The translations under genes and the position numbers were made by a program. Of a DNA stretch of 64,000 nt, positions 8,522 through 17,111 are shown in pieces. How positions within the stretch are numbered: position 1 is the first letter of the stretch; every line of letters begins with the position of its first letter. Under the pieces are notes generated by a model. The model was not told where the DNA came from. It did not search any database and was given only the letters and a program-made list of their open reading frames with translations. This stretch comes from JBDREC01 sp043820105 [NCBI: Pseudomonadota bacterium] (GTDB lineage Bacteria; Bdellovibrionota_F; JAHFAK01): assembly GCA_043820105.1 (NCBI GenBank), contig JBDREC010000041.1:6258-70257 (forward strand). The letters are read 5' to 3'.

Positions 8522-9660
8522 TATATTACTTCCTTATATTTATCAATAATTTGTTGTGGTTTAACAGGTTCTCCATCAACCCTTCCAACATGACTAACTT
8601 TTTTTCTATCTGTATATCTCTCAACTTCAATAACCAATTGACCAAGATTCATTTCTGCAACAATGATCTTTTTCATTTTCGCAGCCAAGTTTTCAAATTC
8701 TTTTTCAGGAAAAGGCCAAAGAGTTATTGGACGAAATAAACCAATCTTAACTCCTTCACTTCTTAAGGTATCAACCGCTACTTTTGCTGAGCGCGCTGTA
8801 GATCCAAAAGAAACAAACAAGTATTCAGCATCATCAGTTCTATATGACTCTGTTTTTAAAATATCATCAAGATTTTGATTAATCTTAGCCATCAGTCTTT
8901 CTTCATCTTTTTGGATTTGCGGATTGCTATTAATAGGAAAACCTGTTTTATCATGATTAAGGCCAGTTGCATGAAACCTGTAGCCTTCACCAAAATTAGC
9001 CATTTCAGGCACTAAAGTCTTAGAATCATCATATGGTAAATAATCTTGAGGCTTAACACTTGGTTTTTTTCTATCAAATATTTCAACATCTTTAACATAA
9101 GGAAAGGTAAATTTTTCTCGCATATGTGCAATAATTTCATCAATAACTATAATAACAGGATTTCTATATTTTTCAGAAAGATTAAAAGCCCGAACTGTTT
9201 CCCAAAAGGATTCTTCAATTGAATTAGGAGCCAAGCATATAACAGGATGATCTCCATGAGTTCCCCATCTGGCTTGCTGGATATCTGATTGAGATGGGCC
9301 TGTAGGTTGACCGGTTGAGGGTCCTCCTCTCATAATATCAACAATCACACATGGAACTTCTGTAATACAGGCAAAACCTATATTTTCTTGTTTTAATGAA
9401 AACCCAGGGCCAGAGGTTGCTGTCATTGACTTAAGCCCTGCAAAACTTGCACCAATTACAGAAGCCATTGCAGCTATCTCATCTTCCATTTGAATAAATT
9501 TTCCCCCAAGCATAGGCAACCTAAATGCTAAGTGTTCAGCGATTTCAGTTGAAGGTGTAATTGGATAACCACCATAAAACCTACATCCAGCATAAAGAGC
9601 GCCTTCAGCACAAGCTTCATTTCCCTGAATGAGCTTTGTTTTACCTTCATACATTTTCAT
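8521..9660 (-). CDS. korA: 2-oxoglutarate:ferredoxin oxidoreductase alpha subunit
   Basis: The 379-residue alpha subunit with the substrate/TPP half-site. It has GYPITPSTEIAEHL (about 31-44), the MEDEIAAMASVIGASFAG segment and TSGPGFSLKQENIG. The RGGPSTGQPTGPSQSDIQQARWGTHGD motif is characteristic of the KorA class. The Rossmann-like domain near the C-terminus (LFVSFGSTARSAK) is complete. One base separates it from korD. Confidence 0.93.
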   Translation of the reverse strand: MKMYEGKTKLIQGNEACAEGALYAGCRFYGGYPITPSTEIAEHLAFRLPMLGGKFIQMEDEIAAMASVIGASFAGLKSMTATSGPGFSLKQENIGFACITEVPCVIVDIMRGGPSTGQPTGPSQSDIQQARWGTHGDHPVICLAPNSIEESFWETVRAFNLSEKYRNPVIIVIDEIIAHMREKFTFPYVKDVEIFDRKKPSVKPQDYLPYDDSKTLVPEMANFGEGYRFHATGLNHDKTGFPINSNPQIQKDEERLMAKINQNLDDILKTESYRTDDAEYLFVSFGSTARSAKVAVDTLRSEGVKIGLFRPITLWPFPEKEFENLAAKMKKIIVAEMNLGQLVIEVERYTDRKKVSHVGRVDGEPVKPQQIIDKYKEVI

Positions 9661-9661
9661 A

Positions 9662-9919
9662 TTACTTTTCCTTTTTCTTTTCTTTTTTGGTTATTTTGAT
9701 AGCAAAGTCTGGACATCTATATTCACATAACATACAACCTGTGCATTCTTCTGGTTTTGCAACATAGATTTTAAAATTTCTTATTTCCAGAACTTTTTGA
9801 GGGCAAAATTCAACACAAATACCACAGGCTTTACAGAAGTCTGGAATTACTTCAATCTCTGCCTTTGGTCCATCAAATTTTTTTGATTTAAAATCGGAAA
9901 ATTCTTTCTTTTTTTTCAT
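9662..9919 (-). CDS. korD: 2[4Fe-4S] ferredoxin-like delta subunit of KOR
   Basis: 85 residues with two CxxCxxCxxxCP clusters: FCKACGICVEFCP and ECTGCMLCEYRCP. A lysine-rich N-terminus precedes them. It carries electrons out of the KorAB active site. The ATG follows directly on the sucD TAA, with a GGAG about eight bases upstream inside sucD, so the two genes are likely co-translated. Confidence 0.92.
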   Translation of the reverse strand: MKKKKEFSDFKSKKFDGPKAEIEVIPDFCKACGICVEFCPQKVLEIRNFKIYVAKPEECTGCMLCEYRCPDFAIKITKKEKKKEK

Positions 9920-10795
9920 TTATCTATCTCCCATTGCTTCTAGTACTTTTTTTCCAATATCAGCTGGTGATTGGGCTACGTATACTCCGGCGTCAAGGAG
10001 TGCTGTAATTTTATCCTGAGCTGTTCCTTTGCCTCCTGCAATAATAGCCCCAGCATGCCCCATTCTCTTTCCTTTAGGAGCTGTTAGGCCGGCGATAAAG
10101 CTGACCACAGGCTTCTTAACATTTTCTTTAATAAAGAAGGCTGCCTCTTCTTCTGCGGTTCCACCAATCTCACCAATCATTACTATACATTCTGTTTCAT
10201 GGTCCTTATTAAAAAGATCTATAAGGTCAATAAAATTTGTTCCATTTACAGGGTCTCCACCGATTCCAATGCAAGTTGATTGGCCTAAACCAAGTCTTGT
10301 AACCTGATCAACAGCTTCATAAGTCAGCGTACCACTTCTAGAAATAATTCCAACAGATCCTTTTTTATGAATATAACCAGGCATGATTCCAATCTTACAT
10401 TCATCTGGAGTAATAATGCCTGGGCAATTAGGACCAATTAACCTTGTGCCAGATTCTTTGATTGCTTGCTTTACTTTTACCATATCCATTATTGGAATGC
10501 CTTCAGTTATAGCAACAACTAAAGGAATCGACATGCTGGCAGCTTCCATTATTGCATCAGCCGAAAAAGCAGCTGGAACAAATATAACGCTGGCTGTGGG
10601 ATTCACTGCCTTGCATGCTTCTTCAACTGTATTAAATATGGGAACATTTTTAAACTTTTCTCCACCTTTGCCTGGGGTAACACCACCAACAATATTTGTT
10701 CCATAGTCTAAACATTTTTCTGCATGAAAAGCTCCGGCTGAACCGGTTATACCTTGTACTAAAACCCTGGTTTCTTTATTTACTAGAATGGACAT
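9920..10795 (-). CDS. sucD: Succinyl-CoA synthetase alpha subunit
   Basis: 291 residues from [21 protein letters not shown], a CoA-binding Rossmann domain. The phosphohistidine loop is [11 protein letters not shown] near the C-terminus, and [20 protein letters not shown] is conserved. The reading frame extends 19 codons further upstream ([10 protein letters not shown]), but that is translated heptamer repeat. The true ATG at 10795 has AGGAG six bases before it. It works with SucC to interconvert succinyl-CoA and succinate with substrate-level phosphorylation, next to KOR which makes succinyl-CoA. Confidence 0.95.
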   Translation of the reverse strand: MSILVNKETRVLVQGITGSAGAFHAEKCLDYGTNIVGGVTPGKGGEKFKNVPIFNTVEEACKAVNPTASVIFVPAAFSADAIMEAASMSIPLVVAITEGIPIMDMVKVKQAIKESGTRLIGPNCPGIITPDECKIGIMPGYIHKKGSVGIISRSGTLTYEAVDQVTRLGLGQSTCIGIGGDPVNGTNFIDLIDLFNKDHETECIVMIGEIGGTAEEEAAFFIKENVKKPVVSFIAGLTAPKGKRMGHAGAIIAGGKGTAQDKITALLDAGVYVAQSPADIGKKVLEAMGDR

Positions 10796-10809
10796 TGTGT
10801 CTCCTGGTA

Positions 10810-10845
10810 TAAGTGGTAAGTGGTAAGTGGTAAGTGGTAAGTGAT
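10810..10845. repeat. Heptamer array between sucC and sucD
   Basis: About five units of AAGTGGT on the plus strand, i.e. CTTACCA in the direction of transcription. It ends just before the sucD ribosome binding site. An inverted fragment (AGTGGTAT, then ATCACTTACC in transcript sense) could pair with it. Confidence 0.85.
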
Positions 10846-10879
10846 ATACCACTGACTAAAAACAACTTAAAACTAATAT

Positions 10880-12040
10880 CTATTTTGTGGCATCCACGGC
10901 TTTCTTTGCAGCGTCTGCCATATCATCAGCTGTTATTAAATCAAGACCTGATTCTTGTAATATTTTTTTGCCAAGTTCAACATTAGTACCTTCAAGTCGA
11001 ATAATTAAGGGCACTTTTAGCTCAAGCTTTTTACTTGCAGCTACAATTCCAGAGGCAATAACATCACACTTAACAATTCCGCCAAAAATATTTACTAAAA
11101 TTGCTTTAACTTTTTCATCTTGAGTGATAATTTTAAAAGCTTGGGAAACTCTTTCTTCATCTGCTGTTCCGCCTACATCTAAAAAGTTAGCTGGCTCGCC
11201 ACCGTGCATTTTTATTATATCCATAGTTGCCATAGCAAGCCCTGCCCCATTAACCATGCAACCAATATTGCCATTAAGACTTATATAACTTAAATCATGC
11301 TTTGAAGCTTCTAGTTCTTTTGGATCTTCTTCATCAGGATCGTGATATTCAAGCAGTTCTTTGTGTTTAAATATTGCACTTGAATCAAAGTTGACCTTAG
11401 CGTCTAAAGCAATAATATCACCTTCACATGTAAGGACCATAGGATTAATTTCAACTAAAGAAGCATCCATCTTTACAAAAAACTTATAAAGATTTGAGAA
11501 AAAAGATAGACTTGATTTAAATGCCTTTCCAGTAAGACCCAATTTAAAAGCTATATTTCTTGCTATATAAGCTGGCAATTCATCTGAAAAGCTAACAAGT
11601 TCAGTAATGATTTTTTCAGGGGTTTCGCTAGCTACTTTTTCAATCTCCATTCCTCCTTCACAACTTGCCATTAAGGCAATTTTGGAGGTTTTTCTATCAA
11701 GCACAATCCCAAAATAAAATTCTTTTTCAATATTTAAACCTTCTTCAATTAATACCTTTTTAACCTCTTTGCCTTCTTTCCCTGTTTGATGAGTAACAAG
11801 ATTCATGCCAAGAATATTTTCAAAGTTTGTTTTCATCTCTTCTATACCCTTTGAAACCTTAACACCTCCCCCTTTACCTCGTCCACCAGCGTGAATTTGT
11901 GCTTTTACAACATAAATATCATTTTCAATTTCAGACGCTACCCTCATTGCATCATCTATGGTATATGCAACATTACCTTTTGGAATTGGTACATTAAATT
12001 TTTCAATCAATTCTTTTGCCTGATACTCATGTATTTTCAT
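10880..12040 (-). CDS. sucC: Succinyl-CoA synthetase beta subunit
   Basis: 386 residues from [15 protein letters not shown], the universal SucC start. An ATP-grasp domain ([17 protein letters not shown]) is followed by a ligase domain ([16 protein letters not shown]). An upstream in-frame start at 12094 would add a non-conserved extension, so the ATG at 12040 (AAAGGA about 11 bases before) is preferred. First gene of the eight-gene operon sucC-sucD-korDABC-ndk-pduS-like. Confidence 0.95.
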   Translation of the reverse strand: MKIHEYQAKELIEKFNVPIPKGNVAYTIDDAMRVASEIENDIYVVKAQIHAGGRGKGGGVKVSKGIEEMKTNFENILGMNLVTHQTGKEGKEVKKVLIEEGLNIEKEFYFGIVLDRKTSKIALMASCEGGMEIEKVASETPEKIITELVSFSDELPAYIARNIAFKLGLTGKAFKSSLSFFSNLYKFFVKMDASLVEINPMVLTCEGDIIALDAKVNFDSSAIFKHKELLEYHDPDEEDPKELEASKHDLSYISLNGNIGCMVNGAGLAMATMDIIKMHGGEPANFLDVGGTADEERVSQAFKIITQDEKVKAILVNIFGGIVKCDVIASGIVAASKKLELKVPLIIRLEGTNVELGKKILQESGLDLITADDMADAAKKAVDATK

Positions 12041-12268
12041 ATGCTTATCTATCCTTTTTTTATTTGTAAACTTGAGAACAAATACTATCTGCATATAAGT
12101 TTTTAAGTCTAGAAAGGCAAGAAAATTGGATTAATTTTACTAATATTTTTCAATATATTCTTCTAGATTCCAGAAAAATTTCTTTAATTCAGATGAAATC
12201 CATACAGATAATTTGCTAAGCAGAACATATCACTTTAATTTCATTAGGCAAAATTAAAAATGAATATT

Positions 12269-12284
12269 TTGGCTTTAAAATTGC
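12269..12284 (+). promoter_or_regulatory. Sigma-54-like promoter of the LTD lipoprotein gene
   Basis: TTGGCTTTAAAATTGC on the plus strand, with GG and GC separated by 10 nt. It lies 43 nt before the ATG at 12328. The region 12041-12327 is otherwise a divergent gap; I could not place a convincing sucC promoter. Confidence 0.55.
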
Positions 12285-12327
12285 AATAAGAATTTAGCAC
12301 TTATTAACTTATTACAAGGAGGATTAC

Positions 12328-13515
12328 ATGAAAAAATTATTATTAACTCTAGCATTATTATTGTTATTATTTTCCTGTTCATCGGAAAACACAAGCAGCA
12401 TATCAGCTGAACAAGCTTCCACAGGAACTTTATTTGTTAAACTTGATGCTGAAGAAAACATTTCTGGAAGTTTAAATATTATTATTGCTGCAGATGACTT
12501 TACCCAAAGCATAGAAGAAGATTTTACAAGAGATAATCTTACTGAAGCCTTTACAATTCATAATATTCCAGTTGGAATTGATCGAAGCATTTCTATAGAA
12601 GCTTATGATGAAGAAAATAACCTTATATATATAGGTAGTGAAGATGGAATAATAATCACTGAAAATACAATTACAGAAATTACAATTACCTTAATATCTT
12701 TTGCTGAAGATGAAACAACCGGAAGCCTAAGTATCTATTTAGATGTGAACAATGCACCTAATATTCTTTCTCTTATAATAGACCCTGAAACGGTTTATAC
12801 ATCTTCTCTGGTAAATTTGTATTGTATCTCAAATGATGCTGATAATGATGACATAACTTATTCATGGGAAGCAAGTGCCGGAAGTTTTGATGATATCTCA
12901 CTGCAAGCACCTATTTGGACAGCTCCAAATAATGCTCAAGATGTTAGCTTTACAATCACAATATATGATGGATTTAGTGAATCCGAATTTTCTTTTAATA
13001 TTACTATTGAGAGTGAGCCAGTTGAATATGCATTAGTAATTAATGAGTTTTTAGCAGATCCTCCAGAAGATCCACTCCTTGGAGATGTTAACCAGGATGG
13101 AATAGTATCTACATCAGAAGATGAATTTATTGAAATTGTCAATTACAGTGAAACAAGCATCAATTTAGAAAACTTTAGCATTTATGATTCATCTAGCTTA
13201 AGGCACACATTTACAGCAAATGATGTACTTGGAAGTTATGAAGCCATAGTGATTTTCGGAGGAGGAAATATTGATGCACTAACATATACTGCGACCATTG
13301 CCTCTGAAGGCTGCTTAAGTTTAAATAATAGTGGTGATGAAATTTATTTAAAAGATGCTCAGGGTAATACTATTGATTCAACAATTTATGCTCAAGAAGG
13401 TGGAAACAATGAATCATTGACCTTAGATCCGGATATAACAGGTGAATTTATTGGACATACAAATATTGGAGACGTCTATTCTCCAGGATATAGAAATGAT
13501 GGCAGTGAATTTTGA
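12328..13515 (+). CDS. Lipoprotein with Ig/PKD-like and lamin-tail domains
   Basis: A 395-residue lipoprotein. The signal peptide ends in LLFSC with the lipid-accepting Cys at 17. After an acidic N-terminal region, a PKD/Ig-like domain spans about 145-230 (ISNDADNDDITYSWEASAG). A lamin-tail domain (about 235-390) starts ALVINEFLADPP and contains EFIEIVNYSE; a DVNQDGIVST segment inside it resembles a calcium-binding dockerin-type loop. Such proteins are surface-exposed in many bacteria and are of unknown role. AAGGAGG sits seven bases before the ATG, and a sigma-54-like element lies upstream. It is convergent with rpsI. Confidence 0.8.
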   Translation: MKKLLLTLALLLLLFSCSSENTSSISAEQASTGTLFVKLDAEENISGSLNIIIAADDFTQSIEEDFTRDNLTEAFTIHNIPVGIDRSISIEAYDEENNLIYIGSEDGIIITENTITEITITLISFAEDETTGSLSIYLDVNNAPNILSLIIDPETVYTSSLVNLYCISNDADNDDITYSWEASAGSFDDISLQAPIWTAPNNAQDVSFTITIYDGFSESEFSFNITIESEPVEYALVINEFLADPPEDPLLGDVNQDGIVSTSEDEFIEIVNYSETSINLENFSIYDSSSLRHTFTANDVLGSYEAIVIFGGGNIDALTYTATIASEGCLSLNNSGDEIYLKDAQGNTIDSTIYAQEGGNNESLTLDPDITGEFIGHTNIGDVYSPGYRNDGSEF

Positions 13516-13517
13516 TT

Positions 13518-13910
13518 CTAACGTTTTGAAAATTGGAATCTTGCTCTGGCGCCTTTCTGACCATATTTCTTTCTTTCTTTAACCCTTGCATCACGAGTAA
13601 TAAAACCATTTTTCTTTAAAATAGGTCTAAGCTCTGGGTTGTATACTAACAAAGCTTTAGAGATTCCATGTTTAATTGCACCAGCTTGACCATTCGGTCC
13701 ACCACCAGTTACAATAACACGAATCCCAAATTTGCCTTCAGTTTCTGTTAGTTTAAATGGCAAATTCATAACCATTTTTAGCACTTCTTGTTCAAAATAA
13801 ACATCAAGTTTTTTTCCATTGATTGTAAAATCGCTTTTACCTTCAGTTAGGTTAACTCTTGCTATTGCTGACTTTCTTTTGCCAGTTGCGTAATATTTTT
13901 TTTCTTCCAT
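13518..13910 (-). CDS. rpsI: 30S ribosomal protein S9
   Basis: 130 residues, the usual length. N-terminus [16 protein letters not shown], conserved [19 protein letters not shown], and the C-terminal tail [11 protein letters not shown] that reaches the ribosomal P site. GAGGA lies seven bases before the ATG. It follows rplM in the classic rplM-rpsI operon. Confidence 0.98.
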   Translation of the reverse strand: MEEKKYYATGKRKSAIARVNLTEGKSDFTINGKKLDVYFEQEVLKMVMNLPFKLTETEGKFGIRVIVTGGGPNGQAGAIKHGISKALLVYNPELRPILKKNGFITRDARVKERKKYGQKGARARFQFSKR

Positions 13911-13939
13911 TTATTTTTCCTCAAAATTCAAAAAGATTT

Positions 13940-14371
13940 TTATTTTAATTTATAAACAGCAGGTTTTTGTGCTTCATGTGGATGATTTTCATTAGCATAA
14001 ACCTTAACCTTTGTAAGTTGCTTTCTACCCATAATATTCTTTTGCAGCATATTCTTAACAGCAAGCTTAATGACTCTGTCAGGATGCTTGCTAAGCATTT
14101 CACCTAAAGATGTTTCTTTAATGCCACCAATATATCCAGTATGTCTGTAATACATTTTGTTTGCTAATTTATTTCCAGTAACTTTGATTTTACTTGCATT
14201 GGTAATTACAACAAAATCTCCAACATCAGCGTGTGGTGTATATTCAGGTTTGTATTTACCTCTTACAATATTAGCTACTTCTGTTGCTAATCTACCTAAA
14301 ATTGCACCGCTTGCATCAATTACATACCATTTTTTTTCAACTTCACCATTTTTTGCAAAATAAGTTTTCAT
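13940..14371 (-). CDS. rplM: 50S ribosomal protein L13
   Basis: 143 residues with the L13 signature region ([40 protein letters not shown]) and the C-terminal [10 protein letters not shown]. The mRNA has a leader of about 90 nt with a strong stem-loop between a sigma-70-like promoter and the ATG, suggesting autogenous control. Confidence 0.98.
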   Translation of the reverse strand: MKTYFAKNGEVEKKWYVIDASGAILGRLATEVANIVRGKYKPEYTPHADVGDFVVITNASKIKVTGNKLANKMYYRHTGYIGGIKETSLGEMLSKHPDRVIKLAVKNMLQKNIMGRKQLTKVKVYANENHPHEAQKPAVYKLK

Positions 14372-14415
14372 GACTAACCTTCGTAAATTTTTTAGTATTA
14401 TTAATAAACTTATGC

Positions 14416-14445
14416 AGCAAATTGAATATTCAGCATCAATTTGCT
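14416..14445 (-). promoter_or_regulatory. rplM leader hairpin, candidate L13 autoregulatory element
   Basis: Perfect 10-bp arms AGCAAATTGA and TCAATTTGCT with a 10-nt loop, in the untranslated leader 45-74 nt before the rplM ATG. No T-tract follows, so it is not a simple terminator. Leaders before rplM that bind L13 are known in other bacteria; whether this one does is inferred from position only. Confidence 0.5.
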
Positions 14446-14471
14446 ACCCACCCGTATTTAGCGAGCGCCAA

Positions 14472-14499
14472 CCTATATAATATGCCTATCAAAAGTCAA
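14472..14499 (-). promoter_or_regulatory. Sigma-70-like promoter of rplM-rpsI
   Basis: On the minus strand TTGACT (14499-14494) and TATAGG (14477-14472) are 16 nt apart, upstream of the leader hairpin. An overlapping TATATA is also present. Position and spacing fit; not proven. Confidence 0.5.
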
Positions 14500-14601
14500 G
14501 AAAAATTAAAGAAAATTGAAAATTGCTTAATATTTGGTCAATTTGTAAAAGAGCTTAAAATATTTAAGGATTTTTATAAAATTATCAAAGAATGACCGCA
14601 G

Positions 14602-14624
14602 TTTTCCACAAAACCTGTGGATAA
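14602..14624. other. Pair of DnaA-box-like 9-mers in inverted orientation
   Basis: TTTTCCACA at 14602-14610 and TGTGGATAA (complement of the perfect DnaA box TTATCCACA) at 14616-14624. They lie just past the stop of the receiver gene. The two halves also form a 6-bp stem (TCCACA/TGTGGA). No further boxes or AT-rich unwinding region cluster here, so I do not call an origin. Confidence 0.45.
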
Positions 14625-14625
14625 T

Positions 14626-14997
14626 TTAAATAATATGTTTTTTAATTTTCTCGAGCATTTCTGATGATTCATAAGGTTTTGTAATATAATCAACAGCCCC
14701 TGTTTCAAGCCCCCAATACTTATCACTTTCTTGTGCTTTTGCAGTAACCATTATAATTGGAATATGTTCTGTTTTTTCATTTGATTTTACTTTGCGACAA
14801 AATTGATAGCCATTCATGTCAGGCATCATTACATCTAGCAAAATAAGGTCAGGTATTTCTGTCTTCAAAATTTCTAAACCTTCTAAGCCATTTGCTGCTT
14901 CAAATATTTCATATCCTGCATGTTCAAGTCTGATTTTTAGTATTTTGATAAAATCTGGCTCATCATCAACTATTAGTATTTTCTTCTTATCTGACAT
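14626..14997 (-). CDS. Single-domain response regulator (CheY-like receiver)
   Basis: A 123-residue receiver without an output domain. Acidic pocket VDDEPD near residues 11-15, phospho-accepting Asp in LLDVMMPDMNG (about 55), the conserved Thr in MVTAKA and Lys in ITKPYE. AGGAGG lies four bases before the ATG at 14997; a TTG just upstream is in frame but not needed. It is 47 nt downstream of the histidine kinase gene, so the two form a likely phosphotransfer pair. With no DNA-binding domain, it must act through protein contact. Confidence 0.92.
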   Translation of the reverse strand: MSDKKKILIVDDEPDFIKILKIRLEHAGYEIFEAANGLEGLEILKTEIPDLILLDVMMPDMNGYQFCRKVKSNEKTEHIPIIMVTAKAQESDKYWGLETGAVDYITKPYESSEMLEKIKKHII

Positions 14998-15044
14998 CAA
15001 ACCTCCTTTTAACCCCTTTTAAATCAAAGGCTAAAATAATATAA

Positions 15045-17111
15045 TTATAATTTTCCAAGCGCGGACTTAATTAGTGTTTCTGCTCTTTTACCATTTCTTG
15101 GAAAACACGCAACAGCTTTTCCTAATTTTAACTTATCTATCTTTCTAAAATAATCAATCTTAAAATTTTCTAAAAATTTTAAAAAAGTATCAAGATCTTT
15201 TTTTAATTCTTTTGGTTTTTCCTGAAAAGATATTAAAAGGATCTTATCTTTATCAACTCTATAAAACCCTATAAATCTATCTTTAAAATCAAGAGCCATT
15301 TTAGGCAAATGGTCAAAAAAGTTAATACTACTAGTAAAATTATCCAAATCATCGATATTATTAACATCTTTAATGCTTATAATTACCAGAAAGAACTGTT
15401 CATTAGTAGTAATAGAATTAGCTATTAATTGAGAAACCTCATTCATAGCCCTGTTAACCTCAAAGGCTCTATCATCAACAGGCAAAACAAAATGGAAACT
15501 TGAACCAACATTTTCCTTGGTTTTTACCCAGATTTTACCATTGTGTTTTTCTACAATTTCCTTTGAAATAATAAGCCCAAGACCATGTCCTGAAAATTTA
15601 TTATTCTGATCAAAAGTTCTTATTATTTTTTCTGTAAACATATATGGTAAAACTTCTTTTGGAATTCCAGTACCTGTATCTTTAATTGTTATGTGAATAT
15701 TTTGAAAATAATCTTGACCTAAAATATTGTCATATTGTGGGTCTGCTTCCCTATCTTCAAGCTTAAGTGATACATTAACCTGTCCTTTTTCTTTAGTAAA
15801 TTTCAAGGCATTGTGGATTAAATTTGTAAAAACCTGTTGAATTCTATCAGAATCAATATAAATAAAAGGTAATTTTGCAGGAAATTCAAATTTCAACTCA
15901 ATCTTTCGCTTTTTAGCTTCATATTCAAAGGTGTCTAGAACAGTATTTATAACCTGTTTAAGATCACAAAGGCTTCGTTTTACTTCAATTTTATTTCCGT
16001 CAAATTTGGGGAAATCAAGAATATCAATAGTTAACCTTAAAAGCCTATCAACATTGACATGGATTCTTTCCATGATCTCTTTTTGGTTTTCTGAAAGTTC
16101 ACCGGAAATACCATCTTGTAAAAATTCAACATAGCCTTTAATAATTCCCATAGGATTTTTAAGCTCATGAGAACAAATTCTTAAAAAAGCATTTTTTTGC
16201 TTATCAAGTTCAGATAAACGAACATTTACTTCTTCTGCATCCCTGAGCAACAAATTGTTTTGAATTATCAAGTTAGCTGCATTAATAATAGCTATAAAAA
16301 AACCAATTTCTTCGGAAGAAAATTTATGGCTTTTTCCTATTTCAACAATTGCATATAGCTTATCCTGAACAACAACAGGCAAAGATATATAGTTAAGAGC
16401 TGCTAAAGAAATCTTCTTGGTTTTTGAATTATTTGCCTGAAAGCCATAGGACTCAATATTAAAGCTCTTATGTTCAACTTTTGAATGAAAAACATGTGAG
16501 TAGGCATTAAGCACTCTTTTTAAAATATTTTTTTCCTGCACCTTGGAAAGCTGATTTTTTGATAAAATTGTTAAGGAATTTTTCTGCTTATAAAGGTTTA
16601 AAATATTCACATGATCATATTTCAAAACATCATGATTATCACCAATAAAGGCTTCTAAAACAGTAGATTCATCAAGCAAGTAATAAGGCTCTTTAAGAAG
16701 ATGATATAATTTATTTCTTACTTGCTTGCTTTTTTGAATTTCAAAGATTTTTGATATTTTATGCTCTAAAAATTGTATATCTTCATTCCCTAGATAAACA
16801 TCAAAAGCACCAGCCTGTAAAAGATCCACTGTTTTTTTATTTGATAAATGATCAAAGCAAAAAACAATTGGAGTATCTATACAATTTGGGATTTTTTTTA
16901 GGCCTTTTAATAAAAGTTCATTTTCAGACATTAAATCTTTAGAAAGTTTAATGACAAGCAAATCAGGAAACCTTTTCTCTAGCTCCCTCGTAATTTGTTC
17001 CACATTCTTATAATGGATAATATCTAAATGAAAGGGAAGCTTTGATAAAGTGTTTTGAAGGCTTGTTCTTTTTTTATCGCTTATATAAGCAATTGAGTTT
17101 TCTATATTCAC
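15045..17111 (-). CDS. Histidine kinase with degenerate receiver, GAF and degenerate GGDEF domains
   Basis: 688 residues, apparently soluble. Residues 1-125 have a receiver fold without the phospho-Asp (PDLLVIKLSKDL where DLILLD is expected). A GAF-like region covers about 150-290. HisKA contains RICSHELKNPMG with phospho-His315, followed by the HATPase domain with N box (TNLIHNALKF), G1 (DTGTGIP) and G2 (GHGLGLII). Residues from about 560 on resemble a GGDEF fold (FFLVIISIKDV, FIGFYRVDKDKILLISF, GKAVACFPRNG, TLIKSALGKL), but the GGDEF catalytic loop is absent. Start is GTG, directly after the upstream stop, with AAGGA eight bases away. It sits between a lipoprotein gene and a receiver gene in one unit. 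Confidence 0.88.
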   Translation of the reverse strand: MNIENSIAYISDKKRTSLQNTLSKLPFHLDIIHYKNVEQITRELEKRFPDLLVIKLSKDLMSENELLLKGLKKIPNCIDTPIVFCFDHLSNKKTVDLLQAGAFDVYLGNEDIQFLEHKISKIFEIQKSKQVRNKLYHLLKEPYYLLDESTVLEAFIGDNHDVLKYDHVNILNLYKQKNSLTILSKNQLSKVQEKNILKRVLNAYSHVFHSKVEHKSFNIESYGFQANNSKTKKISLAALNYISLPVVVQDKLYAIVEIGKSHKFSSEEIGFFIAIINAANLIIQNNLLLRDAEEVNVRLSELDKQKNAFLRICSHELKNPMGIIKGYVEFLQDGISGELSENQKEIMERIHVNVDRLLRLTIDILDFPKFDGNKIEVKRSLCDLKQVINTVLDTFEYEAKKRKIELKFEFPAKLPFIYIDSDRIQQVFTNLIHNALKFTKEKGQVNVSLKLEDREADPQYDNILGQDYFQNIHITIKDTGTGIPKEVLPYMFTEKIIRTFDQNNKFSGHGLGLIISKEIVEKHNGKIWVKTKENVGSSFHFVLPVDDRAFEVNRAMNEVSQLIANSITTNEQFFLVIISIKDVNNIDDLDNFTSSINFFDHLPKMALDFKDRFIGFYRVDKDKILLISFQEKPKELKKDLDTFLKFLENFKIDYFRKIDKLKLGKAVACFPRNGKRAETLIKSALGKL

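Noticed and set aside
10796-10852. N-terminal extension of SucD ([19 protein letters not shown])
   Set aside because: The extra codons lie in a repeat array; the ATG at 10795 has a proper ribosome binding site and begins the conserved sequence.
14602-14624. Chromosomal replication origin
   Set aside because: Only two DnaA boxes, no dnaA, dnaN or gidA neighbours and no unwinding region.
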